The notes beneath the pieces were generated by a model, which ran no database searches, had not been told where the DNA came from, and was given only the letters and a program-made list of their open reading frames with translations. From Pelomonas cellulosilytica (lineage in GTDB: Bacteria > Pseudomonadota > Gammaproteobacteria > Burkholderiales > Burkholderiaceae_C), in the NCBI RefSeq assembly GCF_021353265.1, contig NZ_JAJTWU010000007.1, positions 124,001-188,000 of the forward strand: a DNA stretch of 64,000 nt, in the 5' to 3' direction. Shown piece after piece: positions 25,578 to 35,166 of the stretch. Made by a program: the position numbers and the translations under genes. Each line of letters begins with the position of its first letter. Within the stretch, counting starts at the first letter, position 1.

Positions 25578-27854
25578 TCAGGGCGCCTTGCTGGCCGCAG
25601 CGTCCGGCTTGAGCTCCATCAGGTCCTCGGGCGCCGACGCGGCGCCATCGGGCGCGGGCAGGCCGATGCGGGCGATGGCGAGGTCACCGGCGAACTCGCT
25701 GTAGAACCAGTCGTCGCCCAGCTTCACGAGGCCTTCGTCAGGCGGCGCGATCTGCGTGATGGGCTGGCCCTTCAGCGCGACGGCCATCGTCGCCGCCCAC
25801 ACCGGCAGCGCCAGGCCGCCGCCGCTCTCGCGCTCGCCCAGCGACTTGGGTTGCGGGTAGCCAATCCACACGGCACCGGCCCGCGTGGCCTGAAAACCGC
25901 AGAACCAGGCGTCCACGGCGTCGTTGGTCGTGCCGGTCTTGCCGTAGAGGTCCCAGCGGCCCAGCAGGCTGCTCGCGCGCGCGGCGGTGCCTTCGCGTGC
26001 GACGGCGGCCAGCAGTTGCGACGTCATGAAGGCGTTGCGCGCGCTGACGGCCGTGCGCGGCTTGGGCGGATCGGCCTGCCAAAGCGTCTGACCCTGCGCG
26101 TCCTGCACCCGCTGGATCAGCCAGCCGGTAGGCAGCTGGCCGGCATTGGCGAAGGCGGCATAGGCCTGGGCCATCTGCATCGGCGTGACGGCGCCGGTGC
26201 CCAGCGCCAGCGTCAGGTTCAGCGGCTGGCGCTCCTCTTCCACGCCAAAGCGGGCGGCCCAGGCGCGGGCACGCTGCGGGCCGAGGGCCTGCACGAGGCG
26301 GATGGTGACCATGTTCTTGGAGCGCATCAGCGCCTGGCGCAGCGTCAGCGCCTCCTCGTACTGGCCGTCGTAGTTGCGCGGCGCCCAGTCGCCCTGCACA
26401 AAGGGCTCGTCGCTGACCAGCGTGCCCGACCATGCACCCTGCTCGATGAGCGCCGAGTAGATGAAGGGCTTGAACGACGAGCCCGGCTGGCGGTAGGCCT
26501 GCGTCGCGGAGTTGAACTGGTTGCGCGTGAAGTCGAAGCCGCCGACCAGAGCGCGGATGGCGCCGGTGGCCGGGTCCAGCGTGACGACGGCGCCCTCGGC
26601 CTGTGGCGTCTGACTGATCTGCCAGGTCGACGTGCTGCCCGACTTGCTCTCCAGCACGCGCAGCACGGCGCCGCGCTTGAGGTCCTGCAGTGGCCGCACC
26701 GCGGCGCCCTTCAGTGCAATGCGCTCGCCGTCAGACAGCACCAGCCGCGCGGCCGTCTTGTCGACGCCCAGCAGCACGGCGCCGCGCAGCTCGCCGAGGT
26801 CCGGATGGGCGTCGAAGGCGGCCTGCAGCGCCTCGTCCAGCTCGTCGCTCTCGTCCTTGGCAGTGGCGGCGGGCAACTCCACGGTGGCCTCCGGGCCTCG
26901 GAAGGGCTGGCGGCGCTCCAGTTCGAACAGCGCGCGGCGCAGCGCCTCTTGCGCGGCGGCCTGCTCGGCGTAGTGCAGCGTCGTCGTCACCGTCAGGCCG
27001 CGCGTGTAGGCATCCTCACCGAAGCGGGTCAGCATCTCCTGGCGCACCTGCTCGGCCGCATGGTCGGCCACGCCGGCCAGCCGCTTGGGACGCTGGATGT
27101 CGAGCGCCTGCTCGCGTGCCGCCTGCGCCTGCTCGGGCGTGATGAGGCCCACGGCGGCCAGGCGCTCCAGCACGACGGCCTGGCGGCGCTTGGCGCGAGC
27201 CAGGTGCTGCACGGGGTTGAAGCCCATCGGGTTCTTCGGCAGGCCGATCAGCAGCGCCATCTCGCCGGTGCTGAGCTTGTCCAGCGGCTTGCCGTAGTAG
27301 CGCTCGGCCGCTGCGGCAAAGCCGTAGGCCCGGTTGCCGAGGAAGATCTGGTTCATGTAGATCTCGAGGATCTGCTCCTTCGTCAGCGCATGCTCGATCT
27401 TGATCGCCAGCAGCGCCTCGACGATCTTGCGCGACAGCCGCTGCTCCTTCGTCAGGAAGGTGTCGCGTGCGAGTTGCTGTGTGATGGTGGACGCGCCATG
27501 CAGCGGCCCGCCGTGCGTCAGGTTGCGGAAGAAGGCCCGCACGATGCCGCCGAAGTCGATGCCCGAATGCGTCCAAAAGTCGGCATCCTCGACGGCCAGC
27601 AGCGCGTCCTGCATGGGCTTCGGGATGTCTTTCAGCGGCACGAAGCGGCGGCGCTCGGCGCCGAACTCGCCGATGAGCTGCCCGTCGGCGCTCAGCACGC
27701 GCAGCGGCTGGTGGGGCTGGTAGTCTGTCAGCGCATCGAGCGCCGGCAGCTGCACCCAGATGACGGCCGCGACGATGGCGCCCAGCAGCAACGCAGCGAT
27801 CGGCAGGCCGACGAGCGCGCCCAGCCAGGGACGTTGGACGAAGAACTTGAGCAT
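25578..27854 (-). CDS. mrcA: Class A penicillin-binding protein 1A (peptidoglycan glycosyltransferase/transpeptidase)
   Basis: PBP1A polymerises and cross-links peptidoglycan at the outer face of the inner membrane. After a short cytoplasmic tail and a membrane helix (WLGALVGLPIAALLLGAIV), the GT51 domain shows VEDADFWTHSGIDF with the catalytic Glu, GASTITQQLAR and KEQILEIYMNQIFLG. The transpeptidase has PGSSFKPF (SxxK, near residue 455), SKN (about 511) and KTGTTN (about 637). ATG 27854 is chosen over an upstream Met that only extends into non-conserved sequence. At 758 aa it is close to the usual length for betaproteobacterial PBP1A. All active-site residues are present. Confidence 0.93.
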   Translation of the reverse strand: MLKFFVQRPWLGALVGLPIAALLLGAIVAAVIWVQLPALDALTDYQPHQPLRVLSADGQLIGEFGAERRRFVPLKDIPKPMQDALLAVEDADFWTHSGIDFGGIVRAFFRNLTHGGPLHGASTITQQLARDTFLTKEQRLSRKIVEALLAIKIEHALTKEQILEIYMNQIFLGNRAYGFAAAAERYYGKPLDKLSTGEMALLIGLPKNPMGFNPVQHLARAKRRQAVVLERLAAVGLITPEQAQAAREQALDIQRPKRLAGVADHAAEQVRQEMLTRFGEDAYTRGLTVTTTLHYAEQAAAQEALRRALFELERRQPFRGPEATVELPAATAKDESDELDEALQAAFDAHPDLGELRGAVLLGVDKTAARLVLSDGERIALKGAAVRPLQDLKRGAVLRVLESKSGSTSTWQISQTPQAEGAVVTLDPATGAIRALVGGFDFTRNQFNSATQAYRQPGSSFKPFIYSALIEQGAWSGTLVSDEPFVQGDWAPRNYDGQYEEALTLRQALMRSKNMVTIRLVQALGPQRARAWAARFGVEEERQPLNLTLALGTGAVTPMQMAQAYAAFANAGQLPTGWLIQRVQDAQGQTLWQADPPKPRTAVSARNAFMTSQLLAAVAREGTAARASSLLGRWDLYGKTGTTNDAVDAWFCGFQATRAGAVWIGYPQPKSLGERESGGGLALPVWAATMAVALKGQPITQIAPPDEGLVKLGDDWFYSEFAGDLAIARIGLPAPDGAASAPEDLMELKPDAAASKAP

Positions 27855-27904
27855 GGGCGCATCGTAGGCGCTGGCCACGCCCGCGCCGTCCGACGCCCGG
27901 TCGC

Positions 27905-28597
27905 TCAGTCCGGAACTGCCGCGATGCGGCCGTCGACAACTTCGATGGTCCGATCGCAGCGGCGCGCCAGCTCCGGGTTGTGCGTGACGAAGAACACCGC
28001 CGTGCCGGCTTCGGCGCTGAAGCGGCGCAGTAGCGTGAACACCGCCTCGGCACTCCTGGTGTCGAGGTTACCCGTAGGCTCGTCGGCCAGCAGCAGTGGC
28101 GGCCGCAGCGCCAGCGCCCGCGCCACCGCCACGCGCTGCTGCTGGCCGCCCGAGAGCCGGTCGGCCGGATGGTCGGCGAACGCGGCCAGGCCCACGGCGT
28201 CCAGCAACTCGGCCGCGCGCACGCGCATCGCGTCGTCGGGGAAGCCGCGCTGGCCCAGCAGCGGCAGCATGACGTTCTCCAGCGCCGTGAAGGCAGAGAT
28301 CAGGTGGTGATACTGGAAGACGAAGCCGATGCTGCGGCCCCGCAGCCGCGTGAGCCCGGCGTCGTCCAGCGTGCCGGTGTCCAGACCCTGGATGAACAGC
28401 TGGCCGGCGGTCGGCCGGTCCAGCAGGCCAACGAGGTTGAGCAACGTGCTTTTGCCAGAGCCTGACGGGCCCATGACGGCGCAGAACTCGCCGGCCGCCA
28501 GCTGCAGGTCGATGCCATGCAGCACCTCGGTCTCGACCGGCGTGCCGACGTTGAAGGCCTTCTTGACGCCGACGAGGCGAACGACGGGATCGGCCAT
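27905..28597 (-). CDS. ABC exporter ATP-binding protein, LolD/MacB-like
   Basis: A 230-aa ATPase with Walker [11 protein letters not shown]-loop [19 protein letters not shown], signature [15 protein letters not shown], Walker [13 protein letters not shown] and the switch His in FVTHNPE. This subset (ADEPTGNLD, tripartite efflux or lipoprotein release) pairs with FtsX-like permeases. The gene starts 2 bases after the permease stop codon, and the permease overlaps the adaptor gene by 4 bases, so adaptor, permease and ATPase form one operon. The presence of a periplasmic adaptor favours MacAB-type export over LolCDE. The substrate is unknown. Confidence 0.9.
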   Translation of the reverse strand: MADPVVRLVGVKKAFNVGTPVETEVLHGIDLQLAAGEFCAVMGPSGSGKSTLLNLVGLLDRPTAGQLFIQGLDTGTLDDAGLTRLRGRSIGFVFQYHHLISAFTALENVMLPLLGQRGFPDDAMRVRAAELLDAVGLAAFADHPADRLSGGQQQRVAVARALALRPPLLLADEPTGNLDTRSAEAVFTLLRRFSAEAGTAVFFVTHNPELARRCDRTIEVVDGRIAAVPD

Positions 28598-28599
28598 GC

Positions 28600-29826
28600 T
28601 CAGCCCCGGATCGCCACGACGGGGTCCAGCCGCGCCGCCCGCAGTGCCGGTGCGAAGGCGGCCAGCAGCCCCGTCAGCGATGCCAGCGCCATGGCCGACA
28701 CGAACAGCGCCGGGTGAAGTTCCAGCATCCACAGCGGCGTGCCGTCGGGGTTGCGCTCCAGCCGCTGCCACAGCAGCAGCGCGGCCCCCCCCAGCGAACA
28801 GCCCGCCAGCGCGCCGCCCAGCCCCAGCAGGCTGCCCTGCAGCAGGAACACGCGCAGGATGCGACCGCGCGTGACCCCCATGGCCCGCAGGATGCCGATC
28901 TCGCGCGAGCGCTGGACGACCGACACGACCAGCACGCTGGCGATGCCGAACGCCACCGACAGCGCCACGAAGAAGCGGATGGCGGTGTTGGCCGTGGTCT
29001 GCGCATTGATGGACGTGAAGAACTGCGCGTTGTTGCGGATCCAGCTGTCGGCTTCCACGCCGGTCAGCGCGGTGATGCGCTGCGCCACGGTCTCGGCCGC
29101 CCACACGTCGCGCACGGTCACCTCCAGGCTGGTGGCGCCGCCCGGCAGCGCCATCAGGCTTTGGGCGGTGTGCAGTGCCACGAAGGTGGTGCGCTGGTTG
29201 GCGCCGCGGTTGCCGAGGTCGAAGATGCCCGCCACGGTCAGCGTGGTCTGCGCAACCGCGCCGGCCGTCAGCACCAGCTTGTCGCCCACGACCACGCCGA
29301 GGTCGCTGGCGAGGTCGATGCCGATCAGCAGGTCGCCCGGGCCCAGCCGTGGCTCGCCGCGGACGATCTTGTCGGGCAGCGCCACGATGCGGAAGTAGTC
29401 CCTCGCCTCGACGCCGACGACCGAGATCGAGCGGCTGGCGCCGCCCCGGGCCACCAGCGCCGAGCCGCTGACCGTGGGCGCGACGACGGCCACCTGCGGC
29501 AGCGCCAGCAGCTGTTCGCGCACGGCGGGCCATTGGTCGACCGAGCGCAGCCGCTGCAGTGGGGGCTGCACGGTCGGCGCGCCGATCTCGCCGGGCGCCG
29601 TGGCCAGCACGCGGGCGGCCTCGCGGGGCGGCAGCAGCTGGATGTGGGCCTGCCCGGTCAGCACGCGGCGCACGAAGTTGTCCTGCAGCCCCATCAGCAG
29701 CTCAGACATGAAGACGATCACCGCGACGCCGATGGCCACGCCGCCGACGATGAAGGCCGTCTGCAGCCGCCCCTCGCGCAGGAAGCGCAGCGCGACAATC
29801 CACTCGAACGGCTGCCAGGACCTCAT
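28600..29826 (-). CDS. ABC exporter permease, MacB/FtsX-like
   Basis: A 408-aa permease with one N-terminal helix ([20 protein letters not shown]), a large periplasmic MacB-PCD domain of about 230 residues, and three C-terminal helices (starting at [20 protein letters not shown], then [20 protein letters not shown] and [20 protein letters not shown]). [15 protein letters not shown] is the coupling helix typical of FtsX-like permeases, and the chain ends in [11 protein letters not shown], the family end. It lies between its adaptor and ATPase genes. Confidence 0.9.
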   Translation of the reverse strand: MRSWQPFEWIVALRFLREGRLQTAFIVGGVAIGVAVIVFMSELLMGLQDNFVRRVLTGQAHIQLLPPREAARVLATAPGEIGAPTVQPPLQRLRSVDQWPAVREQLLALPQVAVVAPTVSGSALVARGGASRSISVVGVEARDYFRIVALPDKIVRGEPRLGPGDLLIGIDLASDLGVVVGDKLVLTAGAVAQTTLTVAGIFDLGNRGANQRTTFVALHTAQSLMALPGGATSLEVTVRDVWAAETVAQRITALTGVEADSWIRNNAQFFTSINAQTTANTAIRFFVALSVAFGIASVLVVSVVQRSREIGILRAMGVTRGRILRVFLLQGSLLGLGGALAGCSLGGAALLLWQRLERNPDGTPLWMLELHPALFVSAMALASLTGLLAAFAPALRAARLDPVVAIRG

Positions 29827-31028
29827 GTCGGCGACGCCAGCCGCACGTGCTCGCCGTCGCGCACCGTGACGGTGGCCGGCAGCACGCGGTCCCCGGCCTG
29901 CAGGCCGACGACGATCTCAGTGCGACCGCCCGCGCTGGCGCCCAGGCGCACCGCCACGCGGCGGGCGCGGCCGCCTTCCACGCGCATGACCCAAGGGCTG
30001 GCTCCAGCCGGGTCGCGCACCGCGTCGCTGGGCACGACGATGGCGTCGGCATGCCGGGCCACCTCGATGTTGACCGACACCGTCATGTCCTGCTGCAGCC
30101 CGGCGGGCGGGCGTGGCACGTCGAGCTTGACCGTGACCGCGCCGGTCTGCGCATTGATGCCGGGGTTGACGAAGGCCAGCTGCGCCTGGAAGCGCTGCTC
30201 GGGATAGGCCTCGCTGCTGGCCGAGGCCGGCGCACCGAGCGCCAGATAACGCAGGTGCTTCTCGTCGATCTGCACGACGAGCTGCGTGGCGCCGTCGGGC
30301 GACAGCGTCATCAGAACGTGGCCGGGCGAGACCTGCTCGCCCGCCTCTACAGCGCGGGCGATCAGCACGCCGGTGGCGGGCGCCACGATGCGTGCATAGC
30401 CCTGACGCACGCGCGCCGCCTCCAGCGCCGAGCGCGCCGCCTCGGCATTGGCACGGGCCAGCGCGAACTCGCTGCCGCTGGGCATCTCGCTCTCGGCCTG
30501 CTTGACGGCCGAGCCCCACTGCGCCTCGGACAGGTCAAGCGCCTTGACCGCCTCGTCCAGCGCGGCCTGGCCGATGAAGCCCTGCTGGAAGAGGTCGGCC
30601 TGGCGCTTGGCCTGCGCACGCGCGTTGTCCATGTTCAGCCGCGCCTGCCGCACGGCCAGCGCCGAGACCGGCGCCTGCACCTCGACGAGCTGGCGCAGCT
30701 TGGCCTCGGCCTGCGCCACCTGCGCCTGGGCAGCCTGCACGGCCACGGCCAGCTCGCGGTCGTCCAGCTGCATCAGCAACTGGCCGCGCTCCACGCGCTG
30801 CCCCTCGGCCACCGGCACGGCCACAACGGGCGCCGTGATCTGCGCGCCGATGTCGATGCGGTGCGGCGTCTCGACATGGCCGCTGGCGACGATGGTCTGC
30901 ACGAACTCGCCGCGCAGCACTGTGTAGCTTGGCAGCGCATGCCCGCGCCACCAGCCCCAGGCAGCGGCACCTACCAACACCAGGCCGACGACGCCGGCGG
31001 CAATCCACTGTCTCGAATGCGTCCCCAT
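29823..31028 (-). CDS. Periplasmic adaptor (HlyD/MacA-like membrane fusion protein)
   Basis: A 401-aa adaptor anchored by one N-terminal helix (WIAAGVVGLVLVGAAAWGWW). It then shows the lipoyl halves (RIDIGAQITAPVVAVPVAEG and VAPATGVLIARAVEAGEQV), separated by a coiled coil rich in Ala, Gln and Arg (AVQAAQAQVAQAEAKLRQL), and a beta-barrel plus MP domain (MTVSVNIEVARHADAIVVPS). It bridges the inner-membrane permease to an outer-membrane channel. It overlaps the permease by 4 bases and is the first gene of the operon. No TolC-like gene is adjacent. Confidence 0.88.
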   Translation of the reverse strand: MGTHSRQWIAAGVVGLVLVGAAAWGWWRGHALPSYTVLRGEFVQTIVASGHVETPHRIDIGAQITAPVVAVPVAEGQRVERGQLLMQLDDRELAVAVQAAQAQVAQAEAKLRQLVEVQAPVSALAVRQARLNMDNARAQAKRQADLFQQGFIGQAALDEAVKALDLSEAQWGSAVKQAESEMPSGSEFALARANAEAARSALEAARVRQGYARIVAPATGVLIARAVEAGEQVSPGHVLMTLSPDGATQLVVQIDEKHLRYLALGAPASASSEAYPEQRFQAQLAFVNPGINAQTGAVTVKLDVPRPPAGLQQDMTVSVNIEVARHADAIVVPSDAVRDPAGASPWVMRVEGGRARRVAVRLGASAGGRTEIVVGLQAGDRVLPATVTVRDGEHVRLASPT

Positions 31029-31084
31029 GCATCCATTGGAGACGGCGCGGCCACATCACGCGTTGATGCCGCTCAAACCGTCGT

Positions 31085-31930
31085 CTAGACCGCCCGTTCG
31101 GCTGCGGCGATGAGACGGCTGATGCGCGACACCGACAGACCCTGCTGTGCGGCCAGCTCCGTCATCGCGATGCCACCCTCTGTGTGGGCCAGCCACAACG
31201 CCTGCTCACGGATGCCGCCGGCGCGACGCAGCCACTCGGCCCAGCCGACGCGCGAGGCGCGGGACGGCACGTCGGCAGCAGCACGCATGCGGCGGGCGAA
31301 GTCCGCGTCGCCGAGGAAGATCTGCTCGCGCAGGCGGCCGGTCCACAGCTGCAGGCCCGGGTCGGACGCCACCAGCCGCGCATAGCGGTCGCCGGCCAGC
31401 CTGTGCTGCGCCGTCGTCACGGCAGGCCGGCCCAGCAGGTGGGTGTGCAGGCCATCGACGTCCAGCCAGTCCGGCGCCGGCTCCAGGCCCGCCAGCGCAC
31501 GGAAGCTGGAGGCGGGCCATTCGGCGGCGCCCCGCACCAGGCGCTCGCGCACCGGGTTCAGGTCCACCCAGCGGCAGGCGTCCAGCAGGTGGCGCTCGCG
31601 GTCCACCAGCACGGCACGGAAGCGCCCCTGGAACAGCGGCCCGCTGAAGCCGTGGCGGCGCTGGCGGTGCTGCGTGTAGACGCCGTTGACGTGCCGCATC
31701 AACGCCGACAAGTTGGCCCGGCGCGTGAAGAGCAGCAGGTCGTAATGGTCGGGCATCAGCGCGTAGGCGAGCGCCTGGGCGTCGAAGCGATGCAGTGCCT
31801 GGGCGAGCAGCGCGCGCATCTCGGCCCGATCGGCCTCGTCCGTGAACGCGACACGCCGGCTGCCCAACGCGCAGCGCGCGCTGATCAGATAGACCGCGCT
31901 GGCAATCTCCAGGCGAGGGGGCCGGGCCAT
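31085..31930 (-). CDS. REP-associated tyrosine transposase (RAYT, Y1_Tnp family) with altered HUH motif
   Basis: A 281-aa protein. MARPPRLEIASAVYLISARC starts the Y1 domain; ALMPDHYDLLLF sits where RAYTs carry the metal-binding HUH (usually HVHLL), and VYTQHRQRRHGFSGPLFQGRF contains the expected catalytic-Tyr region. CRWVDLNPVRERLV follows as usual. The C-terminal part (MTELAAQQGLSVSRISRLI) looks like a helix-turn-helix, as in RAYTs. The second HUH histidine is replaced by Asp (HYD), so catalysis is doubtful. RAYTs are domesticated single-copy enzymes that act on REP palindromes; I did not find a REP pair in the adjacent spaces. ATG 31930 is the first start in front of the conserved domain. 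Confidence 0.85.
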   Translation of the reverse strand: MARPPRLEIASAVYLISARCALGSRRVAFTDEADRAEMRALLAQALHRFDAQALAYALMPDHYDLLLFTRRANLSALMRHVNGVYTQHRQRRHGFSGPLFQGRFRAVLVDRERHLLDACRWVDLNPVRERLVRGAAEWPASSFRALAGLEPAPDWLDVDGLHTHLLGRPAVTTAQHRLAGDRYARLVASDPGLQLWTGRLREQIFLGDADFARRMRAAADVPSRASRVGWAEWLRRAGGIREQALWLAHTEGGIAMTELAAQQGLSVSRISRLIAAAERAV

Positions 31931-31999
31931 GCGCCACGTTAAGTCCCGCTGCGCGGAATGGCAAGATCGCGGCCTGCCGGCCGTCCATCCCCTGAAGCC

Positions 32000-32239
32000 A
32001 TGAAAACCCACGAAATCGAAATCCAGAAGTTCAAGGCCGCCGCCAACAACATCCACGGCCAGGTGCTGTTCAAGATCGACGCCCGCGTAGCCAGCCGCGC
32101 GCCCGTCGACGGCATCGAACCCAGCAGCGTGCTCGTCATGACCGAGCAGAATGCCCGCGTGCTGATGGCTTTGCTGAAGACGCAGATCGCCGAGTTCGAC
32201 AGCAAGAAACCCAAGAGCCGCCACGGTCGTCACGGCTGA
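32000..32239 (+). CDS. Small conserved hypothetical protein (79 aa)
   Basis: Not recognised as a named family. It reads MKTHEIEIQKFKAAANNIHG, then a strand-turn pattern (VLFKIDARVASRAPVDG) and a helix (SVLVMTEQNARVLMALLKTQIAEF) ending in a basic tail (SKKPKSRHGRHG). It is cytoplasmic by composition. It sits 15 bases before the UPF0149 gene, so the two are probably cotranscribed. Confidence 0.6.
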   Translation: MKTHEIEIQKFKAAANNIHGQVLFKIDARVASRAPVDGIEPSSVLVMTEQNARVLMALLKTQIAEFDSKKPKSRHGRHG

Positions 32240-32253
32240 ACCACAAGGCCCCC

Positions 32254-32862
32254 ATGCAATACCCGCACTACAACCCCGCCTCCGACAACCGCCCGCTGTC
32301 CGACGACGAGCTGAACGACCTGGACGAGCTGCTGGCCGCGCTGCCCGCCGACGGCACGATGAACATCGAGGCGCTGGACGGCTACCTCGCCGGCCTGCTG
32401 CTGACGCCGGGCCGCGCGCTGGCCGATCTGCCGGGCCAGGCCTGGCTGCCAGTGATCTGGGGGGGTGACGGCGAGCCGGAGCCCGCACCATTCGCCAGCG
32501 GCAAGCAGCGCAAGAAGGCCGTCATGCTGGTGCTGCGCCACCTGCAGTCCATCGCCACCGCCTGGGCCCAGCATCCGCAGGGCTGGGAGCCGATATTCAG
32601 CTTCGCCGATGGCGAAGACGAAACCGTCGAATACGCCGACGCTGAAGACTGGGCGGCCGGCTTCCTGATGGCGGTCGAGCTGGCGCAGGACGCCTGGGCG
32701 CCGTGGTTCGACGCCGAGGCGACATCGACGCTGCTGGCACCGATCGCCGCGCTGGGCAGTGCCGACGGCGCGCTGGCCGAAGGCTCGGCCGAGGCCCGCG
32801 ACGCGGCGAGCCGGCAGATTCCTGACGCCATGCTGGCGTTGTGGTCGATCCGACAAGGGTGA
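32254..32862 (+). CDS. UPF0149 (YgfB/YecA) family protein
   Basis: A 202-aa helical acidic protein. LSDDELNDLDELLAALP and NIEALDGYLAGLLLTPGR form the usual N-terminal part; the centre has DAEDWAAGFLMAVEL and APWFDAEATSTLLAPIAAL, typical of the family. The C-terminal SEC-C zinc motif found in some YecA proteins is absent, placing it with the shorter YgfB-like forms. The molecular role is not settled. It follows the 79-aa gene closely. Confidence 0.8.
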   Translation: MQYPHYNPASDNRPLSDDELNDLDELLAALPADGTMNIEALDGYLAGLLLTPGRALADLPGQAWLPVIWGGDGEPEPAPFASGKQRKKAVMLVLRHLQSIATAWAQHPQGWEPIFSFADGEDETVEYADAEDWAAGFLMAVELAQDAWAPWFDAEATSTLLAPIAALGSADGALAEGSAEARDAASRQIPDAMLALWSIRQG

Positions 32863-32917
32863 AACATCCCGTCAACACGGGTGGCCTAGGCCGTCGGTTT
32901 CGGTCAAACTCGGTGCC

Positions 32918-33232
32918 ATGCTCCACACCGTGCTCGCCGCCCTGGGCCTCGCCATCTGCCTCGTGCTGGCGGTGCACATGGTGCTGCCGCACCCGCTGCG
33001 AGCCCGGGTGGACGCCGCTGTCGCGCGGCTGATGGACTGGTTCCAGGCCCAGGTCGACCGCGCGGTCGGCTGGCGCCGCCGCCAGCGCCAGGCCCGCGCC
33101 GCGGCGCTGGAAGCCGAGCGCGTCATCCGCCGCGCCCGCGAGTCTGCCCAGGGCAATGGCCGCGTGGACGGCGAATGGGACGGCAACGTCTACCGGCCCA
33201 AGAGCTTCGAAAAGCCCAAGAAGCCGCACTGA
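32918..33232 (+). CDS. Small single-pass membrane protein (104 aa)
   Basis: An N-terminal helix (LHTVLAALGLAICLVLAVHMVLP) is followed by a long basic amphipathic helix with coiled-coil character (RRRQRQARAAALEAERVIRR) and a polar tail (DGEWDGNVYRPKSFEKPKKPH). Orientation is probably N-out with a positive cytoplasmic stem. No family is recognised. It ends 28 bases before the convergent ABC transporter. Confidence 0.6.
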   Translation: MLHTVLAALGLAICLVLAVHMVLPHPLRARVDAAVARLMDWFQAQVDRAVGWRRRQRQARAAALEAERVIRRARESAQGNGRVDGEWDGNVYRPKSFEKPKKPH

Positions 33233-33259
33233 CCGGCTGCCCTCGGCCAGCGGGCCGCA

Positions 33260-35077
33260 TCAATCGGCCGATTGCTGCAGCCGCCACATGTCGGCATAGC
33301 GCCCCCCACGGGCCAGCAGTTCCTCGTGCCGGCCGCGTTCGATGATGCGGCCCTGCTCCAGCACCAGGATCTCGTGGGCATCCACGACGGTGGACAGCCG
33401 GTGCGCGATGACCAGCACGGTCTTGTTCTGGCCGACCGACTCCAGCTCTGCCTGGATGGCGCGCTCGTTCGTAGAGTCCAGGGCCGAGGTCGCCTCGTCA
33501 AAGATGAGGATGGGCGGGTTCTTCAGCAGCGTGCGGGCGATGGCCACGCGCTGCTTTTCTCCGCCCGACAGCTTCAGGCCGCGCTCGCCCACCATCGTGC
33601 CGTAGCCCTGCGGCGTGCCGGCGATGAAGGCATGGATGTGCGCCGCACGGGCAGCGGCCTCGACCTCGTCCTGAGTCGCGCCGGGGCGGCCGTAGGCGAT
33701 GTTGTAGGCGACCGTGTCGTTGAACAGCACGGTGTCCTGCGGCACGATGCCGATCGCGCGACGCAGGCTGGCCTGCGTGACGGCGCGAATGTCCTGGCCG
33801 TCGATGCGGATGCTGCCGCCGTCGATGTCGTAGAAGCGGTAGAGCAGCCGCGCCAGCGTGCTCTTGCCCGAGCCGCTCGGGCCGACGACGGCGACCTTGC
33901 GGCCCGCCGGGATCTCGAAGCTGACGCCATGCAGGATGGGCCGCGCCGGGTCGTAGGCGAAGCGCACGTCGTCGAAGCGCACGCTGCCGCCCAGAACCTG
34001 CAGCTCGACGGCCCCCGGCGCGTCGGCCACCTCGCGCTGGCGGTCCAGCAGCACGAACAACTTCTCGATGTCGGTCAGCGACTGCTTGATCTCGCGGTAG
34101 ATGACGCCGAGGAAGTTCAGCGGGATGTAGAGCTGAATCATGAAGGCGTTGACCATGACAAGGTCGCCCAGGCTCATGTGCCCCGCCACGACACCTTGCG
34201 TGGCGCGCCACAGCATCAGCACCAGCGCGGTGGCGATGATGAGCTGCTGGCCGGTGTTGAGCAGCGACAGCGTCGTCTGACTCTTCAGTTGTGCCTTGCG
34301 GAGCTTTTCCAGGCTCTCGTCATAGCGGCGAGCCTCGAAGTCCTCGTTGTTGAAGTACTTGACGGTCTCGTAGTTCAGCAACGAGTCGATGGCCTTGCTG
34401 TGCGCCACCGAGTCCAGCTCGTTGAGCATCTTGCGGAACTGCGTGCGCCAGTTCGTCACGACGACGGTGAACGCCACGTAGACGACCAACGCCGCGACGG
34501 TGATGCCGGCGAACCAGACGTCGAACTTGACGCCCAGCAGCGTCAGCACCAGCACGACCTCGATCAGCGTCGGCACGATGCTGTAGAGCGAGTAGCTGAT
34601 CAGCGAGTGCACCGCGCGCGTGCCGCGCTCGATGTCGCGCGTCATGCCGCCGGTCTGGCGCTCCAGGTGGAAGCGCAGGGACAGGTCGTGCAAGTGGCGG
34701 AACACCTGCAGCGAGATGCTGCGCGCCGTGCCTTCGGTGGCCTTGGCGAAGATCAGCTCGCGGAGCTCGGTGAACAGCGATGTCGAAAGCCGCAGCACGC
34801 CATAGGCCAGCAGCAGGCCCAGCGGCACGACGAGCAGCGCCTGCGGCTGGCCGGGCTTGAGGTCCAGGCTGTCGATGAGCCGCTTGAGGAGCAGCGGCAC
34901 GCCCACGTTGCTGACCTTGGCGCCCACCATGAAGGCCAGCGCCAGCCCGACACGCCAGCGATAGCGCCACAGATAGGGCAGCAGCCGGCCGACGGTGCGC
35001 CAGTCACCACGCACGGCGGGCATGACGGCCGCGTTCGGCGGGGCGGGAAGTTCGATGGCGCGAGGGGTAGATCTCAT
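33260..35077 (-). CDS. Atm1-type ABC half-transporter (heavy-metal/glutathione-conjugate exporter family)
   Basis: A 605-aa half-transporter. The membrane domain includes LLPYLWRYRWRVGLALAFMV and, typical for the Atm1/HMT1 group, LRFHLERQTGGMTRDIERGT and LNYETVKYFNNEDFEARRYD. The nucleotide-binding domain has Walker [10 protein letters not shown], signature LSGGEKQRVAIARTL, Walker B ILIFDEATSALDS and the switch His in VIAHRL. Bacterial Atm1 homologues export glutathione-bound metals or sulfur species. It works as a homodimer. It is transcribed alone and convergent with the small membrane protein. Confidence 0.92.
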   Translation of the reverse strand: MRSTPRAIELPAPPNAAVMPAVRGDWRTVGRLLPYLWRYRWRVGLALAFMVGAKVSNVGVPLLLKRLIDSLDLKPGQPQALLVVPLGLLLAYGVLRLSTSLFTELRELIFAKATEGTARSISLQVFRHLHDLSLRFHLERQTGGMTRDIERGTRAVHSLISYSLYSIVPTLIEVVLVLTLLGVKFDVWFAGITVAALVVYVAFTVVVTNWRTQFRKMLNELDSVAHSKAIDSLLNYETVKYFNNEDFEARRYDESLEKLRKAQLKSQTTLSLLNTGQQLIIATALVLMLWRATQGVVAGHMSLGDLVMVNAFMIQLYIPLNFLGVIYREIKQSLTDIEKLFVLLDRQREVADAPGAVELQVLGGSVRFDDVRFAYDPARPILHGVSFEIPAGRKVAVVGPSGSGKSTLARLLYRFYDIDGGSIRIDGQDIRAVTQASLRRAIGIVPQDTVLFNDTVAYNIAYGRPGATQDEVEAAARAAHIHAFIAGTPQGYGTMVGERGLKLSGGEKQRVAIARTLLKNPPILIFDEATSALDSTNERAIQAELESVGQNKTVLVIAHRLSTVVDAHEILVLEQGRIIERGRHEELLARGGRYADMWRLQQSAD

Positions 35078-35166
35078 GAAGCGGAAGGGCTTGGCAGGCG
35101 GTCAGGCGGACGTCAGGCGGACAATGGCCCCTCGATTCTCCAAGTGATTGCCCCCAAGTGACTGCG

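Noticed and set aside
25851-28310. An 819-aa open frame antisense to the penicillin-binding protein and ABC ATPase genes
   Set aside because: It crosses two real genes and their gap and shows no domain.
33272-35161. A 629-aa open frame antisense to the Atm1-type exporter
   Set aside because: Low-complexity Arg/Gln/His/Val composition and complete overlap with a well-supported gene.
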